DNA from: Carya illinoinensis
Taxonomy: Eukaryota; Streptophyta; Magnoliopsida; Fagales; Juglandaceae
Direction: 5' to 3'
DNA: 64,000 nt
NCBI RefSeq assembly: GCF_018687715.1
Contig: NC_056759.1
Coordinates: 955,501-1,019,500 of the forward strand
The notes beneath the pieces are model-generated. The model did not search any database. It was not told where the DNA came from and saw nothing but the letters and a program-made list of their open reading frames with translations. Of this stretch, positions 11,685-22,504 are shown in pieces; position 1 is the stretch's first letter, and each line of letters begins with the position of its first letter. Made by a program: the position numbers and the translations under genes.

Positions 11685-14600
11685 ATGGAGCCGGACGTCA
11701 GCATCGAGACCTCCTGCATGATCCGAATTGCGGTCCTGCCGATTGGAACGGTCCCGCCGAATCTGCTGCGGGAGTACTGGTCGATGCTGCTCCGCCACCA
11801 GACCATCCCGCTCTCGGCGATTAGCTCTTTCTACACGGAACACCAGAAGTCCCCCTTTGCCCACCAGCCGTGGGATTCCGGTAGCCTCCGGTTGAAGTTC
11901 GTTCTCGGTGGGTCACCACCCAGCCCTTGGGAGGACTTCCAGTCCAACCGCAAGATCCTCGCCGTCATCGGAGTCTGTCACTGCCCTTCCTCCCCCGATC
12001 TCGACTCCGTCATCGACCTTTTCAACTCCGCTTGCAAGGCTTACTCCTCCGCACTCGTCCACAGCTGCTTCGCTTTTTGCCCCGGCGATTCGCAGGTGCG
12101 TGTGCTTTTGCAGTTCTCGTGGCAGCGTAATTGGGAAAATAAGCAATCAAAGTTTTGTTTTTGTTCTTGTTTGATTTTATATTAAGTTGGCGAAGTCAAT
12201 CAAAATCGTGTGAGCAATGCTAAGTTTATGTCTCCTTTCAGCTGGAGGATGGCGGCAAAAAGGGTGGTAACTTGAGGTTGTTTCCTCCTGCCGATCTTCA
12301 AACTCAAGAGTTCCACTTGCAGACGATGATGCAAGACATTGCTGCCTCATTGTTGATGGAATTTGAAAAATGGGTTCTTAAGGCTGAATCTGCTGGAACT
12401 ATACTGAAGACGCCATTAGATTCTCAAGCCACTCTCAGCTCAGAGGAGGTTTATGTTTAGGTGTCCTATAGGAATTTGAATAGTTAGATGTTCTCGAAGC
12501 TACAATAAATTGTGAGATCCTGAAATTTTCTTGATGTTGCAACTAATTTTGTATTTTTGACAAATGCAGGTTATCAAGGCCAAAAAGCGAAGGCTCGCCC
12601 GGGCACAAAAGACAATAGGTGACTATTGTTTGTTGGCAGGATCACCTGTAGATGCCAATGCCCACTATTCTACTGCCCTAGAACTTGCAAGGTTGACTGG
12701 TGATTACTTTTGGTATGCCGGGGCATTGGAGGGTAGCGTTTGTGCGTTACTGGTATGATTTTTTAGCAAAAAATATATTATATGTATTTTTTCATCTTCC
12801 ACTTTCCTTCTAATGAATAATTAGTTCGTATCTGGTGATTTTCTCCCTTTTTGTGTATGGCATGTCGAACATGACCAGACGCCATGATAATAATCATTTA
12901 CATCTGACGCCTATACTGAAAACTAACAATAGGATTCAGTCGTTATTACGGATAATCCCTTTTCATTACTGAACTAAGTATCTAATTGTACAGAAAGAGC
13001 TCTATTCCAAGATCTTTTACACCGCAAAGAACTCAAAACAATTGTTTGGATATGTCTAATGTACAGATTTTTCATAAAGACATTGATCTCTCTTAAGAAA
13101 AAAAGGATTTCTCATAGAGCACATAAATTTATTTATCTTTATGCATAGATCTTAATAAACTCTGATATTGTATGGTCATTGAGATGTGTTCTAATCCACT
13201 GAGACCGTATAACATCATGTTGGTAGTATGGGTGGCGACTTTCACTTTTCTGGAAAAGTGTCACAGAGGTAATTCTTGCATGGAAATTTTGAAAAGCCAA
13301 AATTTCATGGATTGGCTCAATCTGGTTATAAATTCCGATTTTGGTGATAACGATAGTTGGAAGCTGGTTATTGTGTTGTGAATGTGTTGGGAATCTTTGA
13401 GAATTGCTTGATGGCTTTCAGCAACCTTTAGGGCTACAACACTGCATAATAAATTTGGTTGTCATCAATTTTCGGGTATAGTTTTGAACAGCATCAATTC
13501 ATCAACAGACACTGTCCACTCTTATCCCGACAAAACAGTTTGATGCAGTTCAGTAGTTCTTGAGCATCCTTATGTTTAGTCAGAATAAACTTTTTAGCTG
13601 TCCAGAATGCTGTGAACAGTCATTATAAATGTCAAATATCTGATTTCTTGAGTTTTACTAAGGTTCTCTCTTGATTGGTATTAGATCCTTGCTTGCAGAA
13701 CTTGTGCACTTCTATGCCCTTGGTCCACGTATCAATTGTTTCTTTAGAGTTATTTCTTTATTTATGTATTTTTTCCTTTTAACAGATAGATCGCATGGGC
13801 CTAAAGGATCCCAGTTTGGAGGATGTAGTTAGATATCAGTACAATAGTGCCATTTTGCATTACAGGAAATCCTTTATACAAGACAATGCTCAGAGGTAGT
13901 TGATGCTTATTTCATTTTTTTTTTTTGGTAATGCACCCTTCTTTTTGGGAACAAGTCCAGGACTACAATTCTCCTCAAAACATTACTTCAGTGTTTTGCA
14001 TTGATCACTTACAAACTCTTTCATTTATTACATCTATTTGTATGGCAGATTTCCCTTTTGATAGATTCTGTATGTCTTGCCTTTGCGTTGTTCCTTTTAT
14101 TTGCCAAGCTTTTGTGTCGCTCACAAAAAAAAAAAGAAATAAGATTAAGTTGTCTGCAATCAAATTTGAACTGGTGAAGTTTAAGTAGACTGTACACCCT
14201 AATTTGCTAGGTTCTATACAGTAACGGTGATGTGGTGTATACTATGTTCAACAACACCCTCAGATCTGGTTTCAATGATAATCAGAGTTCTTATAAAATA
14301 GATAGTTAATGAAATAGAATTACACCCCCAAAACTCTATCTATTTTAATGAAATATAATTTATTTATTTTGATAAGTAATAAAAGGTTTTATTCTCAAGA
14401 AATAGGCATAAGCCCAAGTACACAGGACGTATACAAAGGAAATACGTACTACTTTCCAAAAATGAAAGGAAAACTTTTTTGATTGGCACCAAGTGTCTAG
14501 GAACAGTATTTCGACTAATCTTGGGGGTGCGCAGGCCCTCGGCAAGGAGTTTTCTGCAAGTGCACCTCGGGTAATTCAAAGGGAAAATCCCTTAGTTCAA

Positions 14601-17600
14601 TGGCCCATAGAGATTGTTTGCACTCAAGGGAATTTGAACCTTAGACTTGGAGGGAGCATTCCCCAAGCCCAAGGCCTTTATCACTTGAGCCAATTCCTAG
14701 GGGTTAAAAAACAAAAGGAAAACTAAAACAAATTCTGGAAATTATCTTCCATTACAAAAGTTTTAGCCCACAAACTCAAAGTACTAAAGAAAAAATCCCT
14801 AAGTTCTTCCAATGAACATTCTTTGTATTCGAAGCATCTCTCATTCCTTTCAAGCCATAGGCACCACACAAGACAAGAAGGAATCATCTTCCAAACGTGA
14901 ACAACATTTTTGCTACCCTTCAATCTCTTCCATCCTGCCAATAAATCCTCTACTTCATTGGGCATCACCCAAAGTAAACCATCTTGATTCAAAACCTCCT
15001 TCCATAAGAACTTGGTCACTTCACAATGAAGAAAGAGGTGATTAACAGATTCCCCATCCTTCTTGCACATAACACACCAATCAGTAACATACCTCTCCTT
15101 CTAAGATTTTCAGTTGTCAACACTTTGCCCAAGGATACCACCCAACAGAAAAAAAGCAACCTTGGAAGGAACTTTCACTTTCTATATGTTTTTCCATGGA
15201 AATTCACAGCTCTTGTGACTGGTTAATATTCTGTAAAAGAGGAGACTGAGAACTTAGAATTTCCTGCAGGAATCCACAGGACCACAGCATGCTGTCCTCC
15301 CTACCTTGCATCAACTTTGAACTGTAAAGTCTTTCCCGAAAAGCCTTAACATCATCCATTTTCCAGTCATTAACATCCCTGATAAAGATGACATTCCACT
15401 GAATATTATTGTCAATGCAACAAAAAGAATTTCCTACAGCTGCATTTTAATCCCTTGCAATTCTGAAAAGAGAGGGAAAATCCAGCTTAAGTGAAGAATC
15501 CCCACACCACAAGTCATGCCAGAAAAGTATCCTCTTCCCATTTCCCACCTTCAATCTAATATGATTTGAAAATATCCCGAATAGATAAACTAAGGAAATA
15601 TCGACTCATTGTGTTGGATTGGTGTTATATGTGCAAGAAAAGTGGGGGCGTCTGTAGATCACCTATTATTGCATTGTGACATGGCTATGAGTTTGTGGAA
15701 TGATATCTTTGCCAGAGTGGGGCTCCTTTGGGTGATGCCAAGAAGGGTTGTTGAATTTTTGGCCAGCTGGCAAGGCCTCTGGGGTAATTCTCAAATTGCA
15801 GCTATGTGGAAAATGATTTCAATTTGTCTATGGTGATGCATATGGATGGAGAGGAATGGTTGCAGCTTTGAGGATTGTGAATAGACAATGGACGTGCTTA
15901 GAACTTTTTTTCTTCAAACTTTATTCCATTGGTAGATTGTAATAGACGGCACCAGTGTACATGATTTCCTTGTATCTTTAGACACCCATGCATAGGTAGT
16001 GTTATTGTATATGTCTCGTGTACTTGGCTTTGCCTTTTTTTAATGAAATTCGTATTTACCGATAAAAAAATTATATTTCATCAAGGTTCTGATTGCATTC
16101 TACAAATTACTCTCAAGGGGGTGAGTGTAAAATGGTTTATACACAGGCTAGCAAGAAGACACTCAGGAAAAATCCTATTTATAATTCTGGCATTCATGAC
16201 AGCATATATAGGTCTACTTCTAGCCTAGAAGAGAAACGTGGTCAGGATGATATGATATACTGATTTTAGCCACGGTACAAGGGGTGTGTTGCTTTCTGGT
16301 TTTGGTAGTCTACACAGCTGTCAAATAAGTTTGCCGTTTTGGCAAACAAGAAGGATATCCCCAGGCTAGGACTTCAGAAAACTGATTTCTTTGTGCTGTC
16401 CCGTTTTGGCTTTCCCAAGCTGCTGCTAGTAGACCTCTCTGTATTGATAACAAGTATATTTTATATTTTTGTTAAAACTCTGAGAGGAACAACATGTTTC
16501 TGGGCTTGGTCTTCCAACGATGGTATGGGATACTGTATTGTGCAAACAAGTTGATATATAGTTCTTGCTCTCCTCATAAGAGAAGTGGCAATAGGACCTT
16601 TTATCCTGTTAGCCTCTTTATTTTTTGGCTCAAATTTGCTCTTGGGCTCTTGCCTATTCTGATTATCAATAAAAACATTTTTGGCTCTATCTTTTTTCTT
16701 TGTCGATTAAGATGGCTATGATGATTGTCAAATACATGTTACCGATAAAAAAATGAAATACATATGGTTGTAAAATGGATATGCTCGATACATTCTTCTG
16801 CTTCGGTAAGAGAAACTTGAGCTTCTTATCACAGAAACCGCTTGAAAGTTTCTATTACTATCGGTATTATTTTTAACTCAAATGTTTTTTGTGCAGAGTT
16901 TCACCCCTAAGTTTTGAACTTGAGGCTACACTGAAATTGGCAAGGTTTCTTTGCAGGTGAAGTTATTAACCTTTACTTGTAGTATAAGATCTTCTTCTTG
17001 AACTAATTTCTTCATCTTTCCTCTCTTCTTCTTTTACTTTTTACAGAAAAGAGCTAGCTAGGGAGGTGGTGGAGTTGTTGACCAATGCTGCTGATGGTGC
17101 AAAATCATTGATTGATGCCAGTGATAGGCTCGTATTATTCATTGAAATAGCCCGTTTGTATGGCACTCTCGGTTATCAGCGAAAAGCTGCCTTCTTTTCA
17201 AGGCAGGTTGCTCAGTTGTATCTGCAACAAGAAAATAGAGTGGCTGCTATGAGTGCAATGCAAGTTTTGGCACTGACAACAAAGGCATATCGTGTTCAAA
17301 GTAGAGCATCCATCTCTGAAAATTCTCCGCCTGATGTGAGTTTACAAATACTAAACTATAAATCTCATCAAATTTAGGGAATTGAGAGAGCATCTTATCT
17401 CGACTGTTGGCACAACTCATGAATTTTAGAAACCAGTTTGTCTTTTTTATGTTGGTAGTAAAGCATCCATGATTTTAATTGTCTCGTAGTACTGGCCCAC
17501 ATTGGTTTGTTATCTTGATTGAGTTCTGTCACCTAACCAAGTATATTTCTGCCTGAAGATGGATCTCCTGGTAATGCCTACAAGTCATCAATTGAGCCAA

Positions 17601-20600
17601 GACTTCTAGCGATGAAACTCTTTTTGTGTGACCTCAAATCGTTGATGTTAAAGAGTGAAAAAAGCTCGGGTTATCAGATAGATGTATGAAATGCAATCAT
17701 CTATACTTTGTAGAATCATTCAAATTTTTCTGATCTCCGTGAGGCCTTCCTAAAATAACTGAGGCCCCAAATTGAGGAGAGGATGGATAATCCTTGGACC
17801 ATCTCTGGGAAGTCCTCTGTGCTGATGAAGGGCTATATAAGTCTTCTTTTTTTCAGCACAAAACTATGAGAAATAATCTACTCTGTGAATAACAAATACT
17901 AATGACTTGCTGGTGAAAGTGAACCTCTTTTTGAATATTTACTCTTGAAGTGAGTAGTAACAAAATGACATTTTTTTTCACCTTTTGAAACAAATGTTAT
18001 GATAATACCGACCTTGCTTGGGGATTCCCTGTTATTGACATTGATTTATGGAAGACCCTTTTTTTAAATAACTCCGAACCATATGTTTCTTATATGAGCT
18101 TATGTTGGTTCTGTTATGGGTGGGGCTGCTTTAGTTAGGAGTACCAAGTTAAACAAACATAGATGAAAGGTTCTGATGAATTTTTCACCACATGCTGTGT
18201 AATCTGATAATCTGGCTCAGAGGGTGTGTCTCACTTAGTTTACATACAATGACTCAGTGGTTTAAATTTGTTTCAGTTATAGTAAGGAGCTTAAAATTGG
18301 GCCATGGAAGAATGTGCTAACTTGCTTAGTGGCTTGTCTTGTTTAATAATATGCTTGTGTTAGTTTTGTTTTCTAGGAAGTTAGAAGTAGGGTTTAACTA
18401 GGTGCACTCTCTCATATACTACCTGGGTAATTGGGTTATGCCTATTTTTATATTAATAAAATCTTTCTTGTAAAAAAAATGAAGTTAGAAGTATGGTTTC
18501 AGCCTTTTCTTTTCTTCTCGTAAATTTATGTTCCATTGAAAAAAAAAACTCTGCATTGCTATACCTAAGATAATTTTTTTCGTATTCTTCTTTTGTTTCT
18601 ATACAGAAGCAAATTGGATCGAGTCATGCTGATGGTGGAAAAGTGCATCATCAGTCAGTAGTATCCCTATTCGAGTCTCAATGGAGTACTCTCCAGATGG
18701 TTGTGCTAAGAGAGATTCTGATCTCTGCAGTTCGTGCAGGAGATCCTCTTGCTGCATGGAGTGCAGCGTCACGCCTACTAAGATCTTACTACCCTTTAAT
18801 TACACCTGCTGGGCAAAATGGCCTTGCTAGTGCACTTTCAAATTCAGCAGATAGGCTTCCATCAGGAACTCGCTGTGCTGATCCTGCCTTACCTTTCATA
18901 AGGTGATCAAAAGTTGATTATATTTTCCCAGTGAAGCTTGATAATGAGAAAATACTTTACTGAGTCTTAGTCCTTGCAATGTGGAGTCTTTGTGCACATA
19001 AATAGTGCGTCTTGAAATCTAATTATCTTCACCCATCTTGTTATCTTGATGATACTTTTTGCTGCATATTATTTGAAATATAACCAAAACTAGTCTGTGT
19101 TTGAATTGCTTTAAAAAAGAGATTTTTTTTTTGTAAGTTTGGTTATGTTCTGTTTTAAGCCGATTTAGCACATGTATTTGAATTCCAATAAATTTCCATT
19201 AGTTTGGTACTCGCTTTTGGTTTTGAAAACATACGAATGCTTTCCCACCCGTGAAGAACTTTTTCATTGATAATAGTCATCTTGATCAGTCATATGATTG
19301 ATCAGAGCAAATCAATGAGAGTATGTCCACTTTTTTATTTTAGTTCATATGCGGAATGACATAGATAATGATATGTTAATTTGAATGGATTGCAGGTTGT
19401 ATTCTTTTCCTCTCCATCCCTTACAAATGGACATTGTAAAACGCAATCCGGCAAGAGAAGATTGGTGGGCTGGATCTGCTCCTTCTGGGCCTTTTATTTA
19501 TACACCATTCAGCAAAGGAGAGTCAAATAATAGCAGCAAGCAGGAGCTGATCTGGGTGGTAGGAGAACCCGTCCAAGTCTTGGTGGAGTTAGCTAATCCA
19601 TGTGGCTTTGACTTGAGGGTTGATAGCATCTATCTCTCTGTGCATTCAGAAAACTTTGATGCTTTCCCAGTTAGTGCGAATCTTCCACCTAATTCATCTA
19701 AGGTGATCACCTTATCAGGAATCCCAACTTCGGTGGGTACAGTGACAATCCCTGGGTGCATAGTTCATTGTTTTGGTGTTATCACTGAACACCTGTTTAG
19801 GGATGTTGACAATCTGTTGCTTGGAGCAACACAAGGACTCGTGCTTTCTGACCCTTTTCGATGCTGTGGGTCTGCGAAGTTGAGAAATGTATTTGTTCCA
19901 AATATTTCTGTTGTACCACCGCTGCCATTGCTAGTGTCACATGTTGTTGGTGGTGATGGTGCAATTATATTATACGAAGGTGAAATCCGTGATGTATGGA
20001 TTAATCTAGCCAATGCAGGTACAGTTCCAGTTGAGCAGGCACATATTTCACTATCGGGGAAAAACCAAGACTCAGTAATCTCAGCAGCATATGAAACCTT
20101 AAAGGCTTCCCTCCCTTTGAATCCTGGTGCAGAAGTGACTATACCCGTGACCTTAAAAGCCTGGCAGCTTGCCTTTGTGGACTCTGATGCTGCAACCGGC
20201 AAGAGTGCCTCGGGTAGCACGATGAGGCAATCGAGAGATGGAAATAGTCCCACATTATTGATCCATTATGCAGGTAACTTTATGAAACTTTATTTAAAAA
20301 TAAAAAGGCTTTGCCTATTCCTTTATGTACATGAATAAAATTTATTTTTCCTATATATAAAAAAAAAAAGGTTTTGGCTCTCCAGCGCTAAGTTGTCTCA
20401 CTGTCCCAGCTATCATGCCACCTGTACTAAAACACAATAATCTAGGGCAGGCATGTGCTAGGCTTTGGCGGTTTGTATGTGTTAAGCTGGTAGGCGAAAC
20501 ATCTATAGTGAACGTATAAAAATAACTCCTCAGATAACATTTAAATTGTTGAGCTGCACAAAAATATGCTGATTGATTCAGTTTGGTGAATTGTTTTCAG

Positions 20601-22504
20601 TCTTCTGAAGTCCAGTTAACTTGATCTAGTGCAAGATTTTGGCCAGGCTTTTGTTAGCTGATACATTAAATTACATTAATGTATTCATTCTTCAACTCTA
20701 GAAATCTCCACAAAATTTCATGCATTGTTAGCTAATTCATTAGGTTACATTATTGTGCTCATTCTTCAACTGTTGAAATCCCCACAAAATTTCATGCTTT
20801 GTGTTTTGTTGTGGAGGAACAATTGACACGTTTTTGGAATTTGAAAATGAATCACTAGCTCCTATCCAGATATGGAAGTCTTCTATTGGTGTGCTTTGCC
20901 TTTTGAACATCTTCAAAATGTGGGTTTTCATATATTTTCCTAGCTAAGGAAAGGAGGCAGAATAATTGGTTTCTTTTGAATTTTTGTTTTTTTTGGTAAC
21001 ATTGTAACCATTGCATGTGCTCCCTGCAAATACCATTTGTGTAAGTGAGCTGCATAAATGTTTGAAAATTGTACTTTCTGATGGTAATTTTCTTTTCATT
21101 TTGCTTCTTAGGGCCACTGTCAAATTCTGGAGATCCTCCAACAAGTGGGTCTGTTGTGCCTCCTGGTAGACGACTGGTTGTTCCCTTGCATATTTGTGTC
21201 TTGCAGGGTTTGTCCTTTGTGAAGGCCCGCTTACTTTCAATGGAAATTCCCGCACATGTTGGTGAAGACCTTCCTAAGCCTGTCCGTGTGGATAATATCT
21301 CTAATGAAGGAGCTATTGGTTCTGAAGGTAAAATGGAGAGATTGGTGAAAATCGATCCTTTTAGAGGAAGTTGGGGACTTCGTTTTCTTGAACTGGAGTT
21401 GTCTAATCCGACTGATGTTGTGTTTGACATAAGTGTTTCTGTCCAGTTGGAAAATTCTAGCAATGAGGATACCCTTTCCGGGGACCAGGGTTCTGCTGAA
21501 TATGGTTATCCTAAATCAAGAATTGATAGGGATTGCTCTGCAAGGGTGCTAATACCATTAGAGCATTTTAAACTACCAATTCTTGATGATTCCTTCTTTA
21601 TGAAGGATATTCAGGCAGATGGGCCTGCCGGTGGCAGAAATTCTAGTTTTTCAGAAAAAAATAATAAGGCTGAACTGAATGCTTCTATCAAGAATCTCAT
21701 ATCTAAAATAAAGGTTAGGTGGAATTCAGGGCGGAATAGCTCTGGAGAATTAAATATCAAGGATGCTATACAAGCAGCACTCCAAACATCTGTAATGGAT
21801 GTGCTTCTGCCAGATCCTTTGACATTTGGCTTCAGGCTTGTTAGAAGCAGTCTTGATCCTGCAAAACTCGATTCTCCTAAAGAGTCAGTGCTCTCTTCTG
21901 CTTTTAAAGGTTCTGTGCTGGCGCATGACATGACTCCTATGGAAGTTCTGGTTCGTAATAACACCAAGGATATGATTAAAATGCGACTGAGTATCACATG
22001 CAGAGATGTAGCAGGAGAAAATTGTATAGAAGGTGCCAAGGCAACTGTCTTATGGGCTGGTGAGTTTCTTTCATAATGCATCTATTTCTAGTGTTTTGGT
22101 TTCACGAATCTACTTAGGATCCTGCCTATATTTTAATTTTGAAAAAGTATGTGCTAATTTGGTTTTATGAGAATCTTGAAGTGTAACTTACAAGATGCAA
22201 GACAAATCGCTTTGTATATTTCCATTATCAAAGATCTCTTGACTAGTGTGTTATTATTATTATTTTTTCTAAATTTGTTGTAGGTGTTCTGAGTGGGATC
22301 ACCATGGAAATTCCTCCTCTTCAAGAAAGCAGGCATTCTTTCTCTTTGTATTTTCTTGTCCCAGGTGAATATACAGTGGTAGCTGCTGCATTGATAGATG
22401 ACGCTAATGACATCCTCAGGGCTCGAGCACGGACTGATTCCCCTGATGAGCCAATTTTCTGTTGTGGACCTCCATATAATGTCCGTGTCATTGGGACTGC
22501 ATGA
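11685..22504 (+). CDS. TRS120: TRAPPII tethering complex subunit TRS120
   Basis: Ten coding exons: 11685-12095, 12242-12448, 12570-12752, 13786-13895, 16897-16956, 17047-17335, 18607-18902, 19396-20273, 21112-22059, 22284-22504. All are GT-AG and in phase, giving 1200 aa, close to the usual plant length. The N-terminal part includes IRIAVLPIGTVPPNLLREYW and a TPR-like helical stretch (DYCLLAGSPVDANAHYSTAL). The C-terminal half is beta-rich and Ig-like (VGEPVQVLVELANPCGFDLR; ELSNPTDVVFDISVSVQLEN), ending FCCGPPYNVRVIGTA. TRS120 is specific to TRAPPII, which acts at the trans-Golgi network in Rab-A activation, post-Golgi traffic and cell-plate assembly. It has no signal peptide or membrane span, as expected for a peripheral complex. 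Intron 4 (13896-16896) is swollen by LINE and SINE insertions; introns 6 and 8 carry smaller repeats. The start ATG follows a CT-rich leader. Confidence 0.95.
14350..15560 (-). mobile_element. LINE remnant (RVT zinc-binding region plus 3' tail)
   Basis: On the minus strand 15070-14723 encodes a piece like the zf-RVT domain of plant LINE reverse transcriptases, with CxxxxESVNHLFLHCE followed by LLWVMPNEVEDLLAGW and WCLWLERNERCF. Upstream, 15560-15070, the same polypeptide continues with stops and frame breaks (for example KRILFWHDLWCG). Downstream the tail reads CTTGGGCTTATGCCTATTTC, then AATAAAA and an A/T-rich end near 14350. It is 5'-truncated and dead. The element is split by the SINE at 14476-14713. 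Confidence 0.7.
14476..14713 (-). mobile_element. tRNA-derived SINE with target-site duplication
   Basis: Read on the minus strand, an A-box-like TGGCTCAAGTGA (14692-14681) and a B-box-like GGTTCAAATTCC (14640-14629) sit about 40 bp apart near the head. The body ends in a short A run (plus-strand T run from 14475). A perfect 11-bp duplication AAAGGAAAACT flanks it (14465-14475 and 14714-14724). Length is 238 bp. It interrupts the LINE remnant, so it is the younger insertion. A shortened relative lies at 41755-41840. Confidence 0.8.
15605..16075 (+). mobile_element. Second LINE remnant, opposite orientation
   Basis: The frame at 15609-15836 encodes VDHLLLHCDMAMSLWND, GLLWVMPRRVVEFLASWQ and MWKMISICLW, clearly homologous to the minus-strand copy next door. 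A TGA at 15834-15836 breaks it, after which CIWMERNGCSFEDCE continues in frame to another stop. The tail follows: TGTACTTGGCTTTGCC (about 16020), TTAATGAAATTCG and an A run ending near 16069. Confidence 0.7.
16625..16757 (+). mobile_element. Possible further LINE 3' end
   Basis: Contains CTCTTGGGCTCTTGCCTATT, then AATAAAAAC, and at 16739-16755 TGTTACCGATAAAAAAAT, which closely matches the end of the preceding LINE tail (TTTACCGATAAAAAAAT). No coding part and no duplication recognised. Confidence 0.35.
18390..18480 (+). mobile_element. 5'-truncated LINE tail with target-site duplication (TRS120 intron 6)
   Basis: The 91-bp insert contains AATTGGGTTATGCCTATTTT, an AATAAAA signal and a terminal A run. 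It is flanked by the 13-bp direct repeat GAAGTTAGAAGTA (18377-18389 and 18481-18493), extended by near-identical GGGTTT/TGGTTT. Confidence 0.75.
20653..20800. repeat. 74-bp tandem duplication in TRS120 intron 8
   Basis: 20653-20726 and 20727-20800 align end to end: GTTAGCTGATACATTAAATT versus GTTAGCTAATTCATTAGGTT, and both have CATTCTTCAACT and CCACAAAATTTCATGC. About ten differences separate the copies. Confidence 0.8.

Noticed and set aside
11505..12185. Several overlapping frames on both strands at the TRS120 start
   Set aside because: GC-rich shadow frames of TRS120 exon 1; only the 11685 frame continues through the exons.
20290..20375. Possible LINE tail in TRS120 intron 8 (GGCTTTGCCTATTCC, AATAAAA, A run)
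   Set aside because: Similarity to the other tails is short and the flanking AAAAAGGCTTTG/AAAAAGGTTTTG match could be chance.
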